A DNA stretch of 64,000 bases from Nocardioides sp. AX2bis (GTDB lineage Bacteria > Actinomycetota > Actinomycetes > Propionibacteriales > Nocardioidaceae). Positions 44,717 through 55,276 of the stretch are shown in pieces. The number at the start of each line of letters is the position of its first letter. Position 1 is the stretch's first letter. Position numbers and translations under genes: made by a program. Where the stretch lies: positions 1,821,467-1,885,466 of the forward strand of contig NZ_LR733215.1 of NCBI RefSeq assembly GCF_902506435.1. Direction: 5' to 3'. Under the pieces are notes generated by a model. It did not search any database. It had not been told where the DNA came from and saw only the letters and a program-made list of their open reading frames with translations.

Positions 44717-46396
44717 TCAGCCGACCGGGACCGTGGGCGTGGTGCGCTCGACCAGGGCCCGCAGGTCCCCGCCCTCCATCGCGCCGTAGACCCCGTCGTG
44801 CGGCGAGGCCAGGCGGGAGGCGCAGAACGCGTCGGCCACCTCGGGCGGAGCATGCCGCACCAGCAGCGAGCCCTGGAGCAGCAGCGCCATCCGTCCGGCC
44901 AGGCGGCGTGCGGAGCGCTCCATCGAGGCCGGGTCGGCCATCAGCGAGCCGAGCAGCGCCAGGGTGTCCTCGAGCGCGCGGTCGAGGCGGGCGTCGCCGC
45001 CGCGGGCCAGGCCGACCTCGGTGATCCAGGCGTCGAGCGCCTCCGGCTCCCGGCCGAGCGCGCGCAGGACGTCGAGGGCGTTGACGTTGCCCGAGCCCTC
45101 CCAGACCGAGTTCAGCGGCGCCTCGCGGTAGAGCAGCGGCATCCCGGACTCCTCGACGTAGCCGTTGCCGCCCAGGCACTCCAGGGCCTCGGCCACCATC
45201 CCGGGCGTGCGCTTGCAGACCCAGAACTTCGCCAGCGGCAGGGCCAGCCGGCGCAGCGCAGCCTCGTGCGGGTCGGGGGCGCCGTCGACGGCGGCCGCCA
45301 GGCGCAGCGCCAGGGCGGTCGCGGCCTCGGACTCCAGCGCCAGGTCGGCCACGACGTTCTGCATCAGCGGCTGGTCGGCCAGCCGGCGGCCGAAGGCGGC
45401 GCGGTGCGCGACGTGCCAGGACGCCTCCGCCACCGCACGCCGCATCAGCGACGCCGAGCCGAGCACGCAGTCGAGCCGGGTCGCGGCGACCATCTCGATG
45501 ATGGTGCGCACCCCCCGGCCCTCGTCGCCGAGCCGCTGCGCGACGGTGCCGTCCAGCTCGAGCTCGGCCGAGGCGTTGGAGCGGTTGCCGAGCTTGTCCT
45601 TGAGGCGCACCACGTCCAGCTGGTTGCGGGTGCCGTCGGGCAGCACCCGCGGCACCACGAAGCAGGTCACCCCGCCCTCGGCCTGGGCCAGCACGAGGAA
45701 CACGTCGTTCATCGGCGCGGAGGTGAACCACTTGTGCCCGTGCAGCGTGTACTCCCCGTCGGTGCCGGTCGGGCGTGCCTCGGTCAGGTTCGCCCGCACG
45801 TCCGAGCCGCCCTGCTTCTCGGTCATCCCCATGCCGGCCAGCGCCCCGCGCTTGCCGGCCGGCGCGCGCAGGCCGGGGTCGTACGACGTCGAGGCCAGCA
45901 GCGGCGTCCACTCCTTGGCGACCGCGTCGTCGGCGCGCAGCGCGGGCACCGCGGCGTACGTCATCGACACCGGGCAGCCGTGGCCCGGCTCGGTCTGCGA
46001 CCAGGCCAGGAACCCCGCCGCGCGCCGGACGTGGGCGTGCGGGTCGTCGGACTCCCACGGCGCCGCCGCCAGCCCGTGCCCGACCGCGCGCCCCATCAGC
46101 CAGTGCCATGACGGGTGGAACTCGACCTCGTCGACCCGGGTGCCGTAGCGGTCGTACGGCACCAGCCGCGGCGGGTGCTCGTTGGCCAGCCGGCCGTGCT
46201 CGCGCGCCTCGGCCGACCCGGCCTCGCGCCCCAGCGGGAGCAGCCCGGCCAGCGTGGCCTCGTCCGCGTGGCGGAGGACGGCCTCGCTCAGCGCGGCGTC
46301 ACCGCCCACGACGTCGTGCCCGGCCAGCGGCGGGGCCTGGTTGGTCGCGACGCGGTGCGCGGCGCGCCCGTCGGCTGGGCTGTTCGCAGGAGCCAT
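44717..46396 (-). CDS. AidB-like acyl-CoA dehydrogenase family protein
   Basis: 559 residues, longer than ordinary acyl-CoA dehydrogenases (about 380). MTEKQGGSDVRANLT and LGGNGYVEESGMPLLYRE are characteristic of the AidB branch, as is the extended C-terminal helical domain. FAD contacts such as HGHKWFTSAPM are present. E. coli AidB is a DNA-alkylation-response protein of uncertain catalytic role; the same caution applies here. ATG start is supported by TAGGTT 6 nt upstream, so the mRNA is leaderless. Divergent from YihY across only 18 bp. Confidence 0.9.
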   Translation of the reverse strand: MAPANSPADGRAAHRVATNQAPPLAGHDVVGGDAALSEAVLRHADEATLAGLLPLGREAGSAEAREHGRLANEHPPRLVPYDRYGTRVDEVEFHPSWHWLMGRAVGHGLAAAPWESDDPHAHVRRAAGFLAWSQTEPGHGCPVSMTYAAVPALRADDAVAKEWTPLLASTSYDPGLRAPAGKRGALAGMGMTEKQGGSDVRANLTEARPTGTDGEYTLHGHKWFTSAPMNDVFLVLAQAEGGVTCFVVPRVLPDGTRNQLDVVRLKDKLGNRSNASAELELDGTVAQRLGDEGRGVRTIIEMVAATRLDCVLGSASLMRRAVAEASWHVAHRAAFGRRLADQPLMQNVVADLALESEAATALALRLAAAVDGAPDPHEAALRRLALPLAKFWVCKRTPGMVAEALECLGGNGYVEESGMPLLYREAPLNSVWEGSGNVNALDVLRALGREPEALDAWITEVGLARGGDARLDRALEDTLALLGSLMADPASMERSARRLAGRMALLLQGSLLVRHAPPEVADAFCASRLASPHDGVYGAMEGGDLRALVERTTPTVPVG

Positions 46397-46401
46397 GGAC
46401 G

Positions 46402-46408
46402 TAACCTA
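46402..46408. promoter_or_regulatory. Two overlapping divergent -10 boxes (AidB-like / YihY)
   Basis: TAACCT (46402-46407, plus) is 7 nt from the YihY ATG; TAGGTT (46408-46403, minus) is 6 nt from the AidB-like ATG. The boxes share five base pairs, so polymerase can serve only one gene at a time. Confidence 0.75.
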
Positions 46409-46414
46409 GGCGCC

Positions 46415-47503
46415 ATGGTCGCGCCCACCGAGCGGCATCCGCCGCCGGCGAGCGCTCCGGCCGCGGCCGCCCCCCAGCCCGCGGCGCCCGACCCCGCGCC
46501 CGAGCCGGACCACCCCGCCGAGGCGCCGGAGCAGCGCCGGCCCGGCACGGCCGCGCTGGCGCCGTACGTCGCGCTGCTCGGCCGCCGCCTGCACCCGCTC
46601 TGGCGGATCGTGGTCACCACCGTCGCCTCCTGCCTGCGCAACCGGGTCACCGGGCTGGCGGCCGAGGCCGCGTTCTTCGCGGTGCTCTCGGTGCCGCCGC
46701 TGGTGTTCGCGCTGGCCGGCGCGGTGGGCTACGTGACCGAGCGGTTCACCCCGGCGCAGGTCGAGGAGATCCGGGCGGCGGTGATCGACCTGTCCTCGCG
46801 GTTCCTCACCGAGCCGGCCGTCGGCAAGGTGATCGACCCGACCATCGACTCGGTGCTCGAGGGGGGCCGCTTCGACGTGATCTCACTGGGCTTCGTGCTC
46901 GCGCTGTGGTCCGGCTCGCGGGCGCTCAACGTCTTCGTCGACACCATCACGATCATGCACGGCCTCGGGGGGCAGCGGGGGATCGTAGCCACCCGCGCCC
47001 TGTCGTTCTTCCTCTACATCCTGGCGATGATGATCGGGATCGTGGCGCTGCCGCTGGTGGTGGCCGGGCCGCAGATGGTCGGCCGGGTGCTGCCCGACGG
47101 GCTCGACCCGCTGCTGGGCTTCTACTGGCCGTTGGTCGTGGTGCTGTGCGTGTGCTTCCTGGCCACGCTCTACCACGTGTCGGTGCCGGTGCGGACGCAC
47201 TGGCGGTTCAACCTCCCGGGCGCCTGCTTCTCGCTGGTCGCGTGGATCGTGGGCTCGTACGTCCTGCGGTGGGTGCTCACGGTGACCTCGGACGACTCGG
47301 CCTCGATCTACGGCCCGCTGGCGGCGCCGATCGCGGTCCTGCTGTGGCTCTACGTGGTGGCGATCGCGGTGCTGATCGGGGCCGCGGTCAACGCCGCGTT
47401 CGACGAGGTGTTCCCGCAGCAGAGCACCGTGCGCGCCCGGTCGGCGCTGAGCGCCCGGTGGCGCGACCGCGTCGGCGGCGGCTCCGCGCGGGACGTGGGC
47501 TAG
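46415..47503 (+). CDS. YihY/BrkB-family membrane protein
   Basis: 362 residues. A 50-residue Pro/Ala-rich cytoplasmic start leads to a six-helix YihY domain: RNRVTGLAAEAAFFAVLSVPP and WSGSRALNVFVDTI are family landmarks, and GPLAAPIAVLLWLYV is near the end. Function of the family is unsettled (proposed transporter or envelope factor). The start is fixed by the leaderless promoter. Its TAG stop is the first part of the next gene's -10 box. Confidence 0.9.
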   Translation: MVAPTERHPPPASAPAAAAPQPAAPDPAPEPDHPAEAPEQRRPGTAALAPYVALLGRRLHPLWRIVVTTVASCLRNRVTGLAAEAAFFAVLSVPPLVFALAGAVGYVTERFTPAQVEEIRAAVIDLSSRFLTEPAVGKVIDPTIDSVLEGGRFDVISLGFVLALWSGSRALNVFVDTITIMHGLGGQRGIVATRALSFFLYILAMMIGIVALPLVVAGPQMVGRVLPDGLDPLLGFYWPLVVVLCVCFLATLYHVSVPVRTHWRFNLPGACFSLVAWIVGSYVLRWVLTVTSDDSASIYGPLAAPIAVLLWLYVVAIAVLIGAAVNAAFDEVFPQQSTVRARSALSARWRDRVGGGSARDVG

Positions 47504-47506
47504 GTT
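47501..47506 (+). promoter_or_regulatory. -10 box of the potassium channel gene, overlapping the YihY stop
   Basis: TAGGTT, then 6 nt (CACGGC), then the GTG at 47513. The TAG is the YihY stop codon. Confidence 0.7.
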
Positions 47507-47512
47507 CACGGC

Positions 47513-48643
47513 GTGCAGGAGCCGACCGAGCAGAGCGACGCCGGGCGCGCCCCCTTCAGCGCCGGCTCCGACGTCGGGGCGATGCGGCGGGGCAAGGTCA
47601 GCCTCCCCGAGCGCACGATCAGCCCGGTCTGGGCGCTCGGTCGCCGGCTGCTGCTGGCGCTGGCGATCCTGGTCGGCACCGTCCTGCTGGTCTACTTCGA
47701 CCGCGCGGGCTACAACGACAACGCCGACGGCAGCGTCGACTTCCTGGACTCGATCTACTACACGACCGTCACGCTCAGCACGACCGGCTACGGCGACATC
47801 GCCCCGGTCTCGCCGACCGCACGGATGGTCAACGCGTTCGTGATCACCCCCGCCCGCATCGCCTTCCTGGTCCTGCTGATCGGCACGACCCTGGAGGTGC
47901 TGGCCTCGCAGGGCCGCGAGGCCCTGCGCATCTCTCGCTGGAGGAAGCACATGGGCCACCACGTCGTCGTCGTCGGCTACGGAACCAAGGGCCGCAGCGC
48001 GGTCGACACTCTGGTCAGCAACGGTGTGGAGCGGGACAGCTTCGTGATCGTCGACCCCAGCTCGGTCGCGCTGGCCGACGCGCACGCCGACGGGCTGGCG
48101 GTCGTCACCGGCGACGCCACCCGGCGCGAGGTGCTGCGCCGATCCGGGGTCGCCACCGCCGACCAGGTCATCATCACCACCGGTCGTGACGACTCCAACG
48201 TGCTGGCCGCGCTGACGGTGCGCCAGCTCAACCCCGACGCCTACATCATCGCCTCCGTCACCGAGCAGGAGAACGCCCCGTTGATGCGTCAGTCGGGCGC
48301 CAACTCGGTGATCACCTCCTCCGACGCCGTCGGCCGGCTGCTCGGCCTGTCGTCGCTGTCGCCGACCCTGGGCTCGGTGATGGAGGACCTGCTGACCTAC
48401 GGCGACGGCCTCGAGGTGGCCGAGCGGGAGCTGCTGGTCGGCGAGGTCGGCGCACAGCCGCAGTCGCTGCCGGACCAGGTGATCGCGGTCGTCCGCGACG
48501 AGAAGGTCTTCCGCTACTTCGACCCCACGGTCACCCAGCTGGCCCGCGGCGACCGGCTGGTCGTGGTCCGACCGGCGAAGGAGAAGCCGTGGGCGGCCCG
48601 GCCCGGGACCCACAACGAGGACTTCGCCTCCGACGAGGACTGA
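47513..48643 (+). CDS. Potassium channel with RCK (TrkA-N/TrkA-C) domains
   Basis: 376 residues from a GTG. Two membrane helices flank the pore; the selectivity filter is T91-G92-Y93-G94-D95. A TrkA-N Rossmann domain follows (about 148-260; HHVVVVGYGTKGRSAVDTL), then a TrkA-C domain ending around 355 (VTQLARGDRLVVVR). Such channels are gated by nucleotides or ions bound to the RCK ring. GTG start is supported by the TAGGTT box. Followed by a strong hairpin. Confidence 0.93.
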   Translation: MQEPTEQSDAGRAPFSAGSDVGAMRRGKVSLPERTISPVWALGRRLLLALAILVGTVLLVYFDRAGYNDNADGSVDFLDSIYYTTVTLSTTGYGDIAPVSPTARMVNAFVITPARIAFLVLLIGTTLEVLASQGREALRISRWRKHMGHHVVVVGYGTKGRSAVDTLVSNGVERDSFVIVDPSSVALADAHADGLAVVTGDATRREVLRRSGVATADQVIITTGRDDSNVLAALTVRQLNPDAYIIASVTEQENAPLMRQSGANSVITSSDAVGRLLGLSSLSPTLGSVMEDLLTYGDGLEVAERELLVGEVGAQPQSLPDQVIAVVRDEKVFRYFDPTVTQLARGDRLVVVRPAKEKPWAARPGTHNEDFASDED

Positions 48644-48692
48644 GTCCCACCTGTCGGGCCTGCTCGCAGGAGAGCTGCTCCGGACATGAAGA

Positions 48693-48732
48693 GACCGAGC
48701 CGCTGGCGTCTCGGGTCACCAGCGGCTCGGTC
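48693..48732. terminator. 14-bp hairpin after the potassium channel gene
   Basis: GACCGAGCCGCTGG pairs perfectly with CCAGCGGCTCGGTC around a 12-nt loop. Confidence 0.78.
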
Positions 48733-48805
48733 ACGACCAACAGTAGAGGGCCGACGGTGGCTACGGCAGCCCTTGTCCCCAGGTCGGGCCGATCCGGAAC
48801 CATCT

Positions 48806-48821
48806 GAGGACCTAGGTCCTC
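48806..48821. repeat. Perfect 16-bp palindrome between convergent genes
   Basis: GAGGACCTAGGTCCTC, 38 bp beyond the pgm stop. It lacks a loop, so it reads more like a protein-binding palindrome than a classical terminator; no protein is suggested. Confidence 0.5.
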
Positions 48822-48858
48822 TCCGGGTCGGGCCCCTGGGCCCAACCAGGCGGCCAGA

Positions 48859-50513
<1,655 letters not shown>

Positions 50514-50517
<4 letters not shown>

Positions 50518-51800
50518 GCCTGCTCCTGCTCCGTGGTGGGGGCGTCGGGCGCCGCCTCGGGCACGACCTGGTCCTTGGCCAGCACGGTCAGGCCGTCCTG
50601 GACCACGAAACCGCGGGCGAGGTCCTCCTCGTGGTCCACCCCGATCCGGGCGCCCGGCGGCACCCAGACGTTCTTGTCGATGATCGCGTTGCGCACGACC
50701 GCGCCCGCGCCGACGCGCACGCCCGGCAGCAGCACGGAGTCGCTGACCTCGGCGCCGGTGTCGACGTAGCAGCCGGGGGAGAGCACCGCGTTGTTCACGC
50801 TGCCGCCGGTGACCAGGGTGCCGGGGGAGAGGATCGAGTTGTAGGCCGTGACCTGGGCGCCGCCCTCGCCGGCGACGAGCTTGGCCGGCGGCTGCGGGCC
50901 GTAGCTGGTGTAGATCGGCCAGTCGGAGTTGTAGAGGTTGAAGACCGGCAGCGGGGCGACGAGGTCCATGTGCGCGGCGTAGTAGGACTCCATCGTCCCG
51001 ACGTCGCGCCAGTAGCCGCGGTCGCGGTCGGTCGAGCCGGGGACGTCGTTGTCCTGGTAGTCGTAGACGCCGGCCTCGTTGCGGGCCACGAACCACGGGA
51101 CGATGTCGCCGCCCATGTCGTGGGAGGTGTCGGCGTCGGCGTCGCGGGTCACGGCCTCGCGCAGCGCCTCGGCGTCGAAGACGTAGTTGCCCATCGAGGC
51201 CAGCACCTCGTGCGGGGCGTCGGGCAGGCCCTGGGGGTCGGTCGGCTTCTCGCGGAAGGCCGAGATCCGCGACGGCGACTCGGGGTCGACCTCGATCACG
51301 CCGAACTGGTCGGCCAGCTCGATCGGCTGCCGGATCGCCGCGACCGTGCAGGCCGCGCCGGAGGCGACGTGCTGGTCGACCATCTGGGCGAAGTCCATCC
51401 GGTAGACGTGGTCGGCGCCGACCACGACCACGATGTCGGGCTTCTCGTCGTTGAGCAGGTTCAGCGACTGGTAGATCGCGTCGGCGCTGCCGAGGTACCA
51501 CCGCTTGCCGACGCGCTGCTGCGCCGGGACGGGCGTGACGTAGTTGCCCAGCAGGGTCGACATCCGCCAGGTGGTGGTGACGTGACGGTCGAGGCTGTGG
51601 CTCTTGTACTGGGTGAGCACGACGACCTTGAGGTAGCCCGAGTTCACGACGTTCGACAGGGCGAAGTCGATCAGGCGGTAGATGCCGCCGAACGGCACGG
51701 CCGGCTTGGCGCGGTCGGCGGTCAACGGCATCAGCCGCTTGCCCTCGCCCCCGGCGAGCACGATCGTGAGCACGTTGCGGCGCTTCCACACTGAAGTCAT
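50514..51800 (-). CDS. glgC: Glucose-1-phosphate adenylyltransferase
   Basis: 428 residues. Makes ADP-glucose for alpha-glucan synthesis. The nucleotide loop is [13 protein letters not shown], the substrate region [11 protein letters not shown], and the C-terminal part is a left-handed beta helix ([17 protein letters not shown]). A TAGGTT box 6 nt before the ATG predicts a leaderless mRNA. Divergent from glgM, as in mycobacteria. Confidence 0.97.
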
Positions 51801-51806
51801 GGGGAG

Positions 51807-51812
51807 AACCTA
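51807..51812 (-). promoter_or_regulatory. -10 box of the leaderless glgC promoter
   Basis: TAGGTT on the minus strand (51812-51807), 6 nt (CTCCCC) before the ATG at 51800. Confidence 0.7.
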
Positions 51813-51862
51813 GACCGCGTGACGCATGGTGCGGGAGGGGTGCCGACCGCTGGTCTTGGCAG

Positions 51863-51868
51863 TAGGTT
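51863..51868 (+). promoter_or_regulatory. -10 box of the leaderless glgM promoter
   Basis: TAGGTT, 7 nt (CGCGCGC) before the ATG at 51876. This argues for MRIDVCSREYPP as the N-terminus rather than the GTG/ATG candidates further upstream. Confidence 0.7.
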
Positions 51869-51875
51869 CGCGCGC

Positions 51876-53069
51876 ATGCGCATCGACGTCTGCTCCCGTG
51901 AGTACCCGCCCGAGGTCTACGGAGGGGCGGGGGTGCACGTCGACGAGCTCGTCAAGGCGCTGCGGTCCCGTGGGGACGTGGACGCGCGGGTGCACTGCTT
52001 CGGCGCGCCGCGCCAGGAGGCCGGCACAACGGCGTACGCGGACCCGCCCGGGCTGGCGTCGGCCAACGCCGCGATCCGCACGCTCGGGGTCGACCTGGAG
52101 ATGGTCGCCGGCTGCGAGGGGACCGACCTGGTCCACACCCACACCTGGTACGCCAACATGGCCGGCCACCTGGCCTCCCTGCTGCACGGCGTGCCGCACG
52201 TGGTGAGCGCGCACAGCCTGGAGCCGATGCGGCCGTGGAAGGCCGAGCAGCTCGGCGGCGGGTACGCCGTGTCGAGCTGGGCCGAGCGGACCGCCTACGA
52301 GGCCGCGGCCGGCGTCATCGCCGTCAGTGCGGCGATGCGCGACGACGTACTGCGCAGCTACCCCGACGTCGACCCGGGCAGGGTGCACGTGGTCCACAAC
52401 GGCATCGACACCACGTCCTGGTCGCCGGTGGTCGACCCCGACCGGGTGCGCGCGCTGGGCGTCGACCCGGACCGCCCGTCGGTGATCTTCGTCGGCCGGA
52501 TCACCCGGCAGAAGGGGCTTCCGCTGTTCCTCCGCGCCGCCGCCGCGCTGCCGCCCGAGGTGCAGCTCGTGCTCTGCGCCGGGGCCCCCGACACCCCCGA
52601 GATCATGGCCGAGGTCGAGGCGCTCGTCGCTGGGCTGGCCGCCGAGCGGGACGGCGTCGTGTGGATCGACCGGATGCTCCCGCGCACTGACGTGGTCGCC
52701 CTGCTGACCGCCGCGACCGTCTTCGCCTGCCCCTCGATCTACGAGCCGCTGGGCATCGTCAACCTCGAGGCGATGGCGTGCGAGACCGCGGTCGTGGCCA
52801 CCGCGACCGGCGGCATCCCCGAGGTCGTCGTGCCGGGCGAGACCGGCTGGCTGGTCCCGATCGAGCAGGCCGACGACGGCACGGGCACCCCGCTCGACCC
52901 CGAGCGCTACGTCGCCGACCTCGCCGAGGCGCTCGTCCGCGCGGTCTCGGACCCCGAGGTCGCAGCGGCGTACGGCCGGGCCGGCCGCCTGCGCGCCGAG
53001 CAGTCCTTCAGCTGGGACGCCATCGCCGGCACGACCATCGGGATCTACCGGGACCTCACCACCCGCTAG
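51876..53069 (+). CDS. glgM: GT4-type glycogen synthase / alpha-maltose-1-phosphate synthase (GlgA/GlgM)
   Basis: 397 residues, two Rossmann domains. SREYPPEVYGGAGVHVDEL begins the acceptor domain; FVGRITRQKGLPLFLRAA and CPSIYEPLGIVNLEAMAC form the ADP-glucose site. Length and divergence from glgC match mycobacterial GlgM, which uses ADP-glucose and glucose 1-phosphate to make maltose 1-phosphate for GlgE; many annotations call it GlgA. Whether it makes maltose phosphate here depends on GlgE elsewhere in the genome. Confidence 0.92.
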   Translation: MRIDVCSREYPPEVYGGAGVHVDELVKALRSRGDVDARVHCFGAPRQEAGTTAYADPPGLASANAAIRTLGVDLEMVAGCEGTDLVHTHTWYANMAGHLASLLHGVPHVVSAHSLEPMRPWKAEQLGGGYAVSSWAERTAYEAAAGVIAVSAAMRDDVLRSYPDVDPGRVHVVHNGIDTTSWSPVVDPDRVRALGVDPDRPSVIFVGRITRQKGLPLFLRAAAALPPEVQLVLCAGAPDTPEIMAEVEALVAGLAAERDGVVWIDRMLPRTDVVALLTAATVFACPSIYEPLGIVNLEAMACETAVVATATGGIPEVVVPGETGWLVPIEQADDGTGTPLDPERYVADLAEALVRAVSDPEVAAAYGRAGRLRAEQSFSWDAIAGTTIGIYRDLTTR

Positions 53070-53072
53070 CCC

Positions 53073-53324
53073 CACGGTGGTCGAGGAGCGAGCGCAGCGA
53101 GCGTCACGAGACCAGCCCCAGCCCCACGGTGGTCGAGGAGCGAGCGCAGCGAGCGTCACGAGACCAGCCCCAGCACCACGGTGGTCGAGGAGCGAGCGCA
53201 GCGAGCGTCACGAGACCAGGGCCAGCCCCACGGTGGTCGAGGAGCGAGCGCAGCGAGCGTCACGAGACCAGGGCCAGCCCCACGGTGGTCGAGGAGCGAG
53301 CGCAGCGAGCGTCACGAGACCAGA
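53073..53324. repeat. Five tandem 52-bp repeat units
   Basis: Units start at 53073, 53125, 53177, 53229 and 53281. Each carries CACGGTGGTCGAGGAGCGAG and then CGCAGCGAGCGTCACGAGAC, joined by a short C-rich spacer. The units are nearly identical; the variation is in the spacer. The array fills the whole gap between the convergent glgM and ECF42 genes. Similar GGTCGAG...CGAGACC elements are common in actinobacterial genomes. Confidence 0.95.
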
Positions 53325-53329
53325 GCTCG

Positions 53330-54487
53330 CTAGCCCTGGTTCACCCGCGCCGCCTGCCGCACGAGGTGGTCCCGCTCGGCGGTGCTCGACGCCGCGCGTG
53401 CCGCCTCGGCGTAGAGCCGCGCGGCGGTCGCCCGGTCGCCGTCGCGCTCGCGCAGGTGAGCCTCGACCGCGGTGCGCCGCGGCACCGCGTCGTTGACGTC
53501 GGCCAGCGCCGCCAGCCCGGCCCGCGGGCCGTCGGCCTCGCCCACGGCGACCGCGCGGTTGAGCCGGACGACCGGGGTGTCGGTGAGGCGGAGCAGCTCG
53601 TCGTACCACTCCACGACCTGCACCCAGTCGGTCTCCGCGACGCTCGCGGCGTCGGCGTGCAGGGCCGCGATCGCGGCCTCGGCCTGCATCGGGCCCAGCC
53701 GGTCGCGGGCGAGCGCGGCCTGCAGCACCTCGACCCCCTCCGTGATCGCCCCGGTGTCCCACCGGGACCGGTCCTGCTCGGCGAGCGGGACGAGGCTGCC
53801 GTCGGCGGCGGTACGCGCGTCGCGCCGTGCGTGGTGCAGCAGCATCAGCGCCAGCAGGCCGGCGACCTCGGGACGGGCGTCGTGGGCCGGGTCGACCGCG
53901 GCCAGGAGCTGTCGCGTCAGCCGGACCGCCTCGGCCACCAGGTCGACGTCGCCGGAGTGGCCCTCGTTGAACACCAGGTAGAGCACGCGCAGCACCGTGC
54001 CCAGGTCCCCCGGCTGGTCGAGACGGGTGCCGGCGACGGTGCGCTTGGCCCGGCTGATCCGCTGCGCCATCGTCGCCTCCGGCACCAGGTAGGCCTCGCC
54101 GACCTGCCGCGTGGTCAGCCCGCCGACGGCCCGCAACGTCAGCGCGACCGCCGAGGACGGGGTCAGCGACGGGTGGGCGCACAGGAAGTAGAGCGCCAGC
54201 GTGTCGTCCGCACCGGCCGCCGGGCCCGGCCCCGGCTCGTCCTCGACCCGCACCTCCCGGCGCCGGCGCGAGGTCTCCGACCGCGTCGCGTCCAGGAACC
54301 GGCGCCAGGCCACGGTGACCAGCCAGCCCTTCGGGTCGCGCGGCGGGTCGGTCGGCCAGGTGCGTACGGCCTCGACCAGCGCGTCCTGGACGGCGTCCTC
54401 GGCCGCCGCGAAGTCGGCCCCGCGGCGGACGAGGACGCCGGTGACGCGGGGGACGAGGGTCCGCAGCAGCGTCTCGTCGACGGTCAC
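53330..54487 (-). CDS. ECF42-type RNA polymerase sigma factor with C-terminal TPR domain
   Basis: 385 residues from a GTG. The N-terminus (DFAAAEDAVQDALVEAV, DPKGWLVTVAWRRFLD) is sigma region 2; SSAVALTLRAVGGLTTRQVG through TMAQRISRAKRTV is region 4. The 200-residue C-terminal extension is helical and TPR-like (VLYLVFNEGHSGD, RLNRAVAVGEADGPRAGL). This extension plus the adjacent DGPF gene is the defining context of group ECF42, which works without an anti-sigma factor. Confidence 0.93.
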   Translation of the reverse strand: MTVDETLLRTLVPRVTGVLVRRGADFAAAEDAVQDALVEAVRTWPTDPPRDPKGWLVTVAWRRFLDATRSETSRRRREVRVEDEPGPGPAAGADDTLALYFLCAHPSLTPSSAVALTLRAVGGLTTRQVGEAYLVPEATMAQRISRAKRTVAGTRLDQPGDLGTVLRVLYLVFNEGHSGDVDLVAEAVRLTRQLLAAVDPAHDARPEVAGLLALMLLHHARRDARTAADGSLVPLAEQDRSRWDTGAITEGVEVLQAALARDRLGPMQAEAAIAALHADAASVAETDWVQVVEWYDELLRLTDTPVVRLNRAVAVGEADGPRAGLAALADVNDAVPRRTAVEAHLRERDGDRATAARLYAEAARAASSTAERDHLVRQAARVNQG

Positions 54488-54506
54488 TCGCCGGTCACCC
54501 GGCCCG

Positions 54507-54914
54507 TCACTCGGTGATCGTCGGCGGCTGCTCGAGGAACGGGCGGAGCTCCAGCCACTCGTGCAGCGGCTCGCCGCCGGCCCCGGGGGCCGACGACAGC
54601 TCGGCGGCCACCTCGAGCGCCCGCTCGTGGCTGTCGACGTCGATCGCCATCCAGCCGGCGACGAGGTCCTTGGTCTCCGCGAACGGGCCGTCGGTGACCG
54701 CCGGACGCCCGGGCCCGTCGTAGCGGACCCAGGTGCCCTCCGGCGCGAGCGCCTGGGCGTCGACCAGCTCGCCGGCGGCCTCGAGCCGCCCGGCCAGGTC
54801 GTTCATGAACCCGATGTGTGCCGTGACCTCGTCGGGGGTCCAGCGGTCCATCGGGACGTCGTTGCCGGCGGCGGGGGCGCCGCGGTAGTGCTTGAGCAGC
54901 AGGTACTTGGCCAT
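54507..54914 (-). CDS. YCII-related (DGPF) protein
   Basis: 135 residues, ATG at 54914 behind GGAGGAC. Contains the signature DGPFAETKDLVAGW and starts MAKYLLLKHYRG. DGPF proteins are the main targets and partners of ECF42 sigma factors; their biochemical role is unknown. The stop is 19 bp before the sigma gene, so both lie in one operon. Confidence 0.92.
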   Translation of the reverse strand: MAKYLLLKHYRGAPAAGNDVPMDRWTPDEVTAHIGFMNDLAGRLEAAGELVDAQALAPEGTWVRYDGPGRPAVTDGPFAETKDLVAGWMAIDVDSHERALEVAAELSSAPGAGGEPLHEWLELRPFLEQPPTITE

Positions 54915-54963
54915 CGTGGTCCTCCTCGGGTGTGCGACCCATCGTGGTCGCACTCACCCCGGG

Positions 54964-54990
54964 GACGGAACCGTCGGGTCGGTCTCGACA
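54964..54990 (-). promoter_or_regulatory. Candidate ECF42-dependent promoter
   Basis: On the minus strand, TGTCGA (54990-54985), 17-nt spacer, CGTC (54967-54964), about 50 nt before the DGPF start. This is the bipartite motif I recall for ECF42 promoters (TGTCGA and CG[A/T]C), implying autoregulation. Confidence 0.72.
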
Positions 54991-55217
54991 TCGGCCCGGC
55001 TCGTCCTCGTGGGGATCCCGGCGGCGAGGCGGCGGGGTCATCCCCGCCACCACACCGAGCCGGTCATTGGCGTGGCGCCCACCCTTGACCTGCCTCCGAC
55101 TGTGCCGCGTCGGGGGAGGGGTCCGCCCAGTGCCGAAAGTCCTCTCGGGCTGGGCGTCGTCGCGAAGGTGACGTCCGGTCCCGGGTTTGAGACGATGCTC
55201 GCGAGCCCTCCCGGCTC
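54991..55217. other. Intergenic region between the ECF42 operon and the guanidine riboswitch
   Basis: No gene is supported. It includes a small perfect hairpin GGCGGGG-TCAT-CCCCGCC (55031-55048). The sugE promoter presumably lies near 55180-55210, but no unambiguous box is seen. Confidence 0.4.
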
Positions 55218-55260
55218 CCGGACGAGCGGCGCCGTACCCGGAACGCGACAAGACGGCGAC
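55218..55260 (+). promoter_or_regulatory. Guanidine-III riboswitch (ykkC-III)
   Basis: CCGGACGAGCGGCGCCGTAC, then CCGG, then a short linker and GACAAGACGGCG: the conserved blocks of the guanidine-III pseudoknot, in order and with compatible spacing. It ends 3 nt before GGGAGAGG, the sugE ribosome-binding site, so guanidine binding would free translation. Confidence 0.92.
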
Positions 55261-55276
55261 CTGGGAGAGGTGTGTC

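Noticed and set aside
51819..51875. Upstream start for glgM adding 19 residues
   Set aside because: The TAGGTT -10 box lies inside that extension; family members start at MRIxxxSREYPP.
53073..53324. Possible CRISPR array
   Set aside because: Units are tandem with no unique spacers of regular size, and no cas gene is near.
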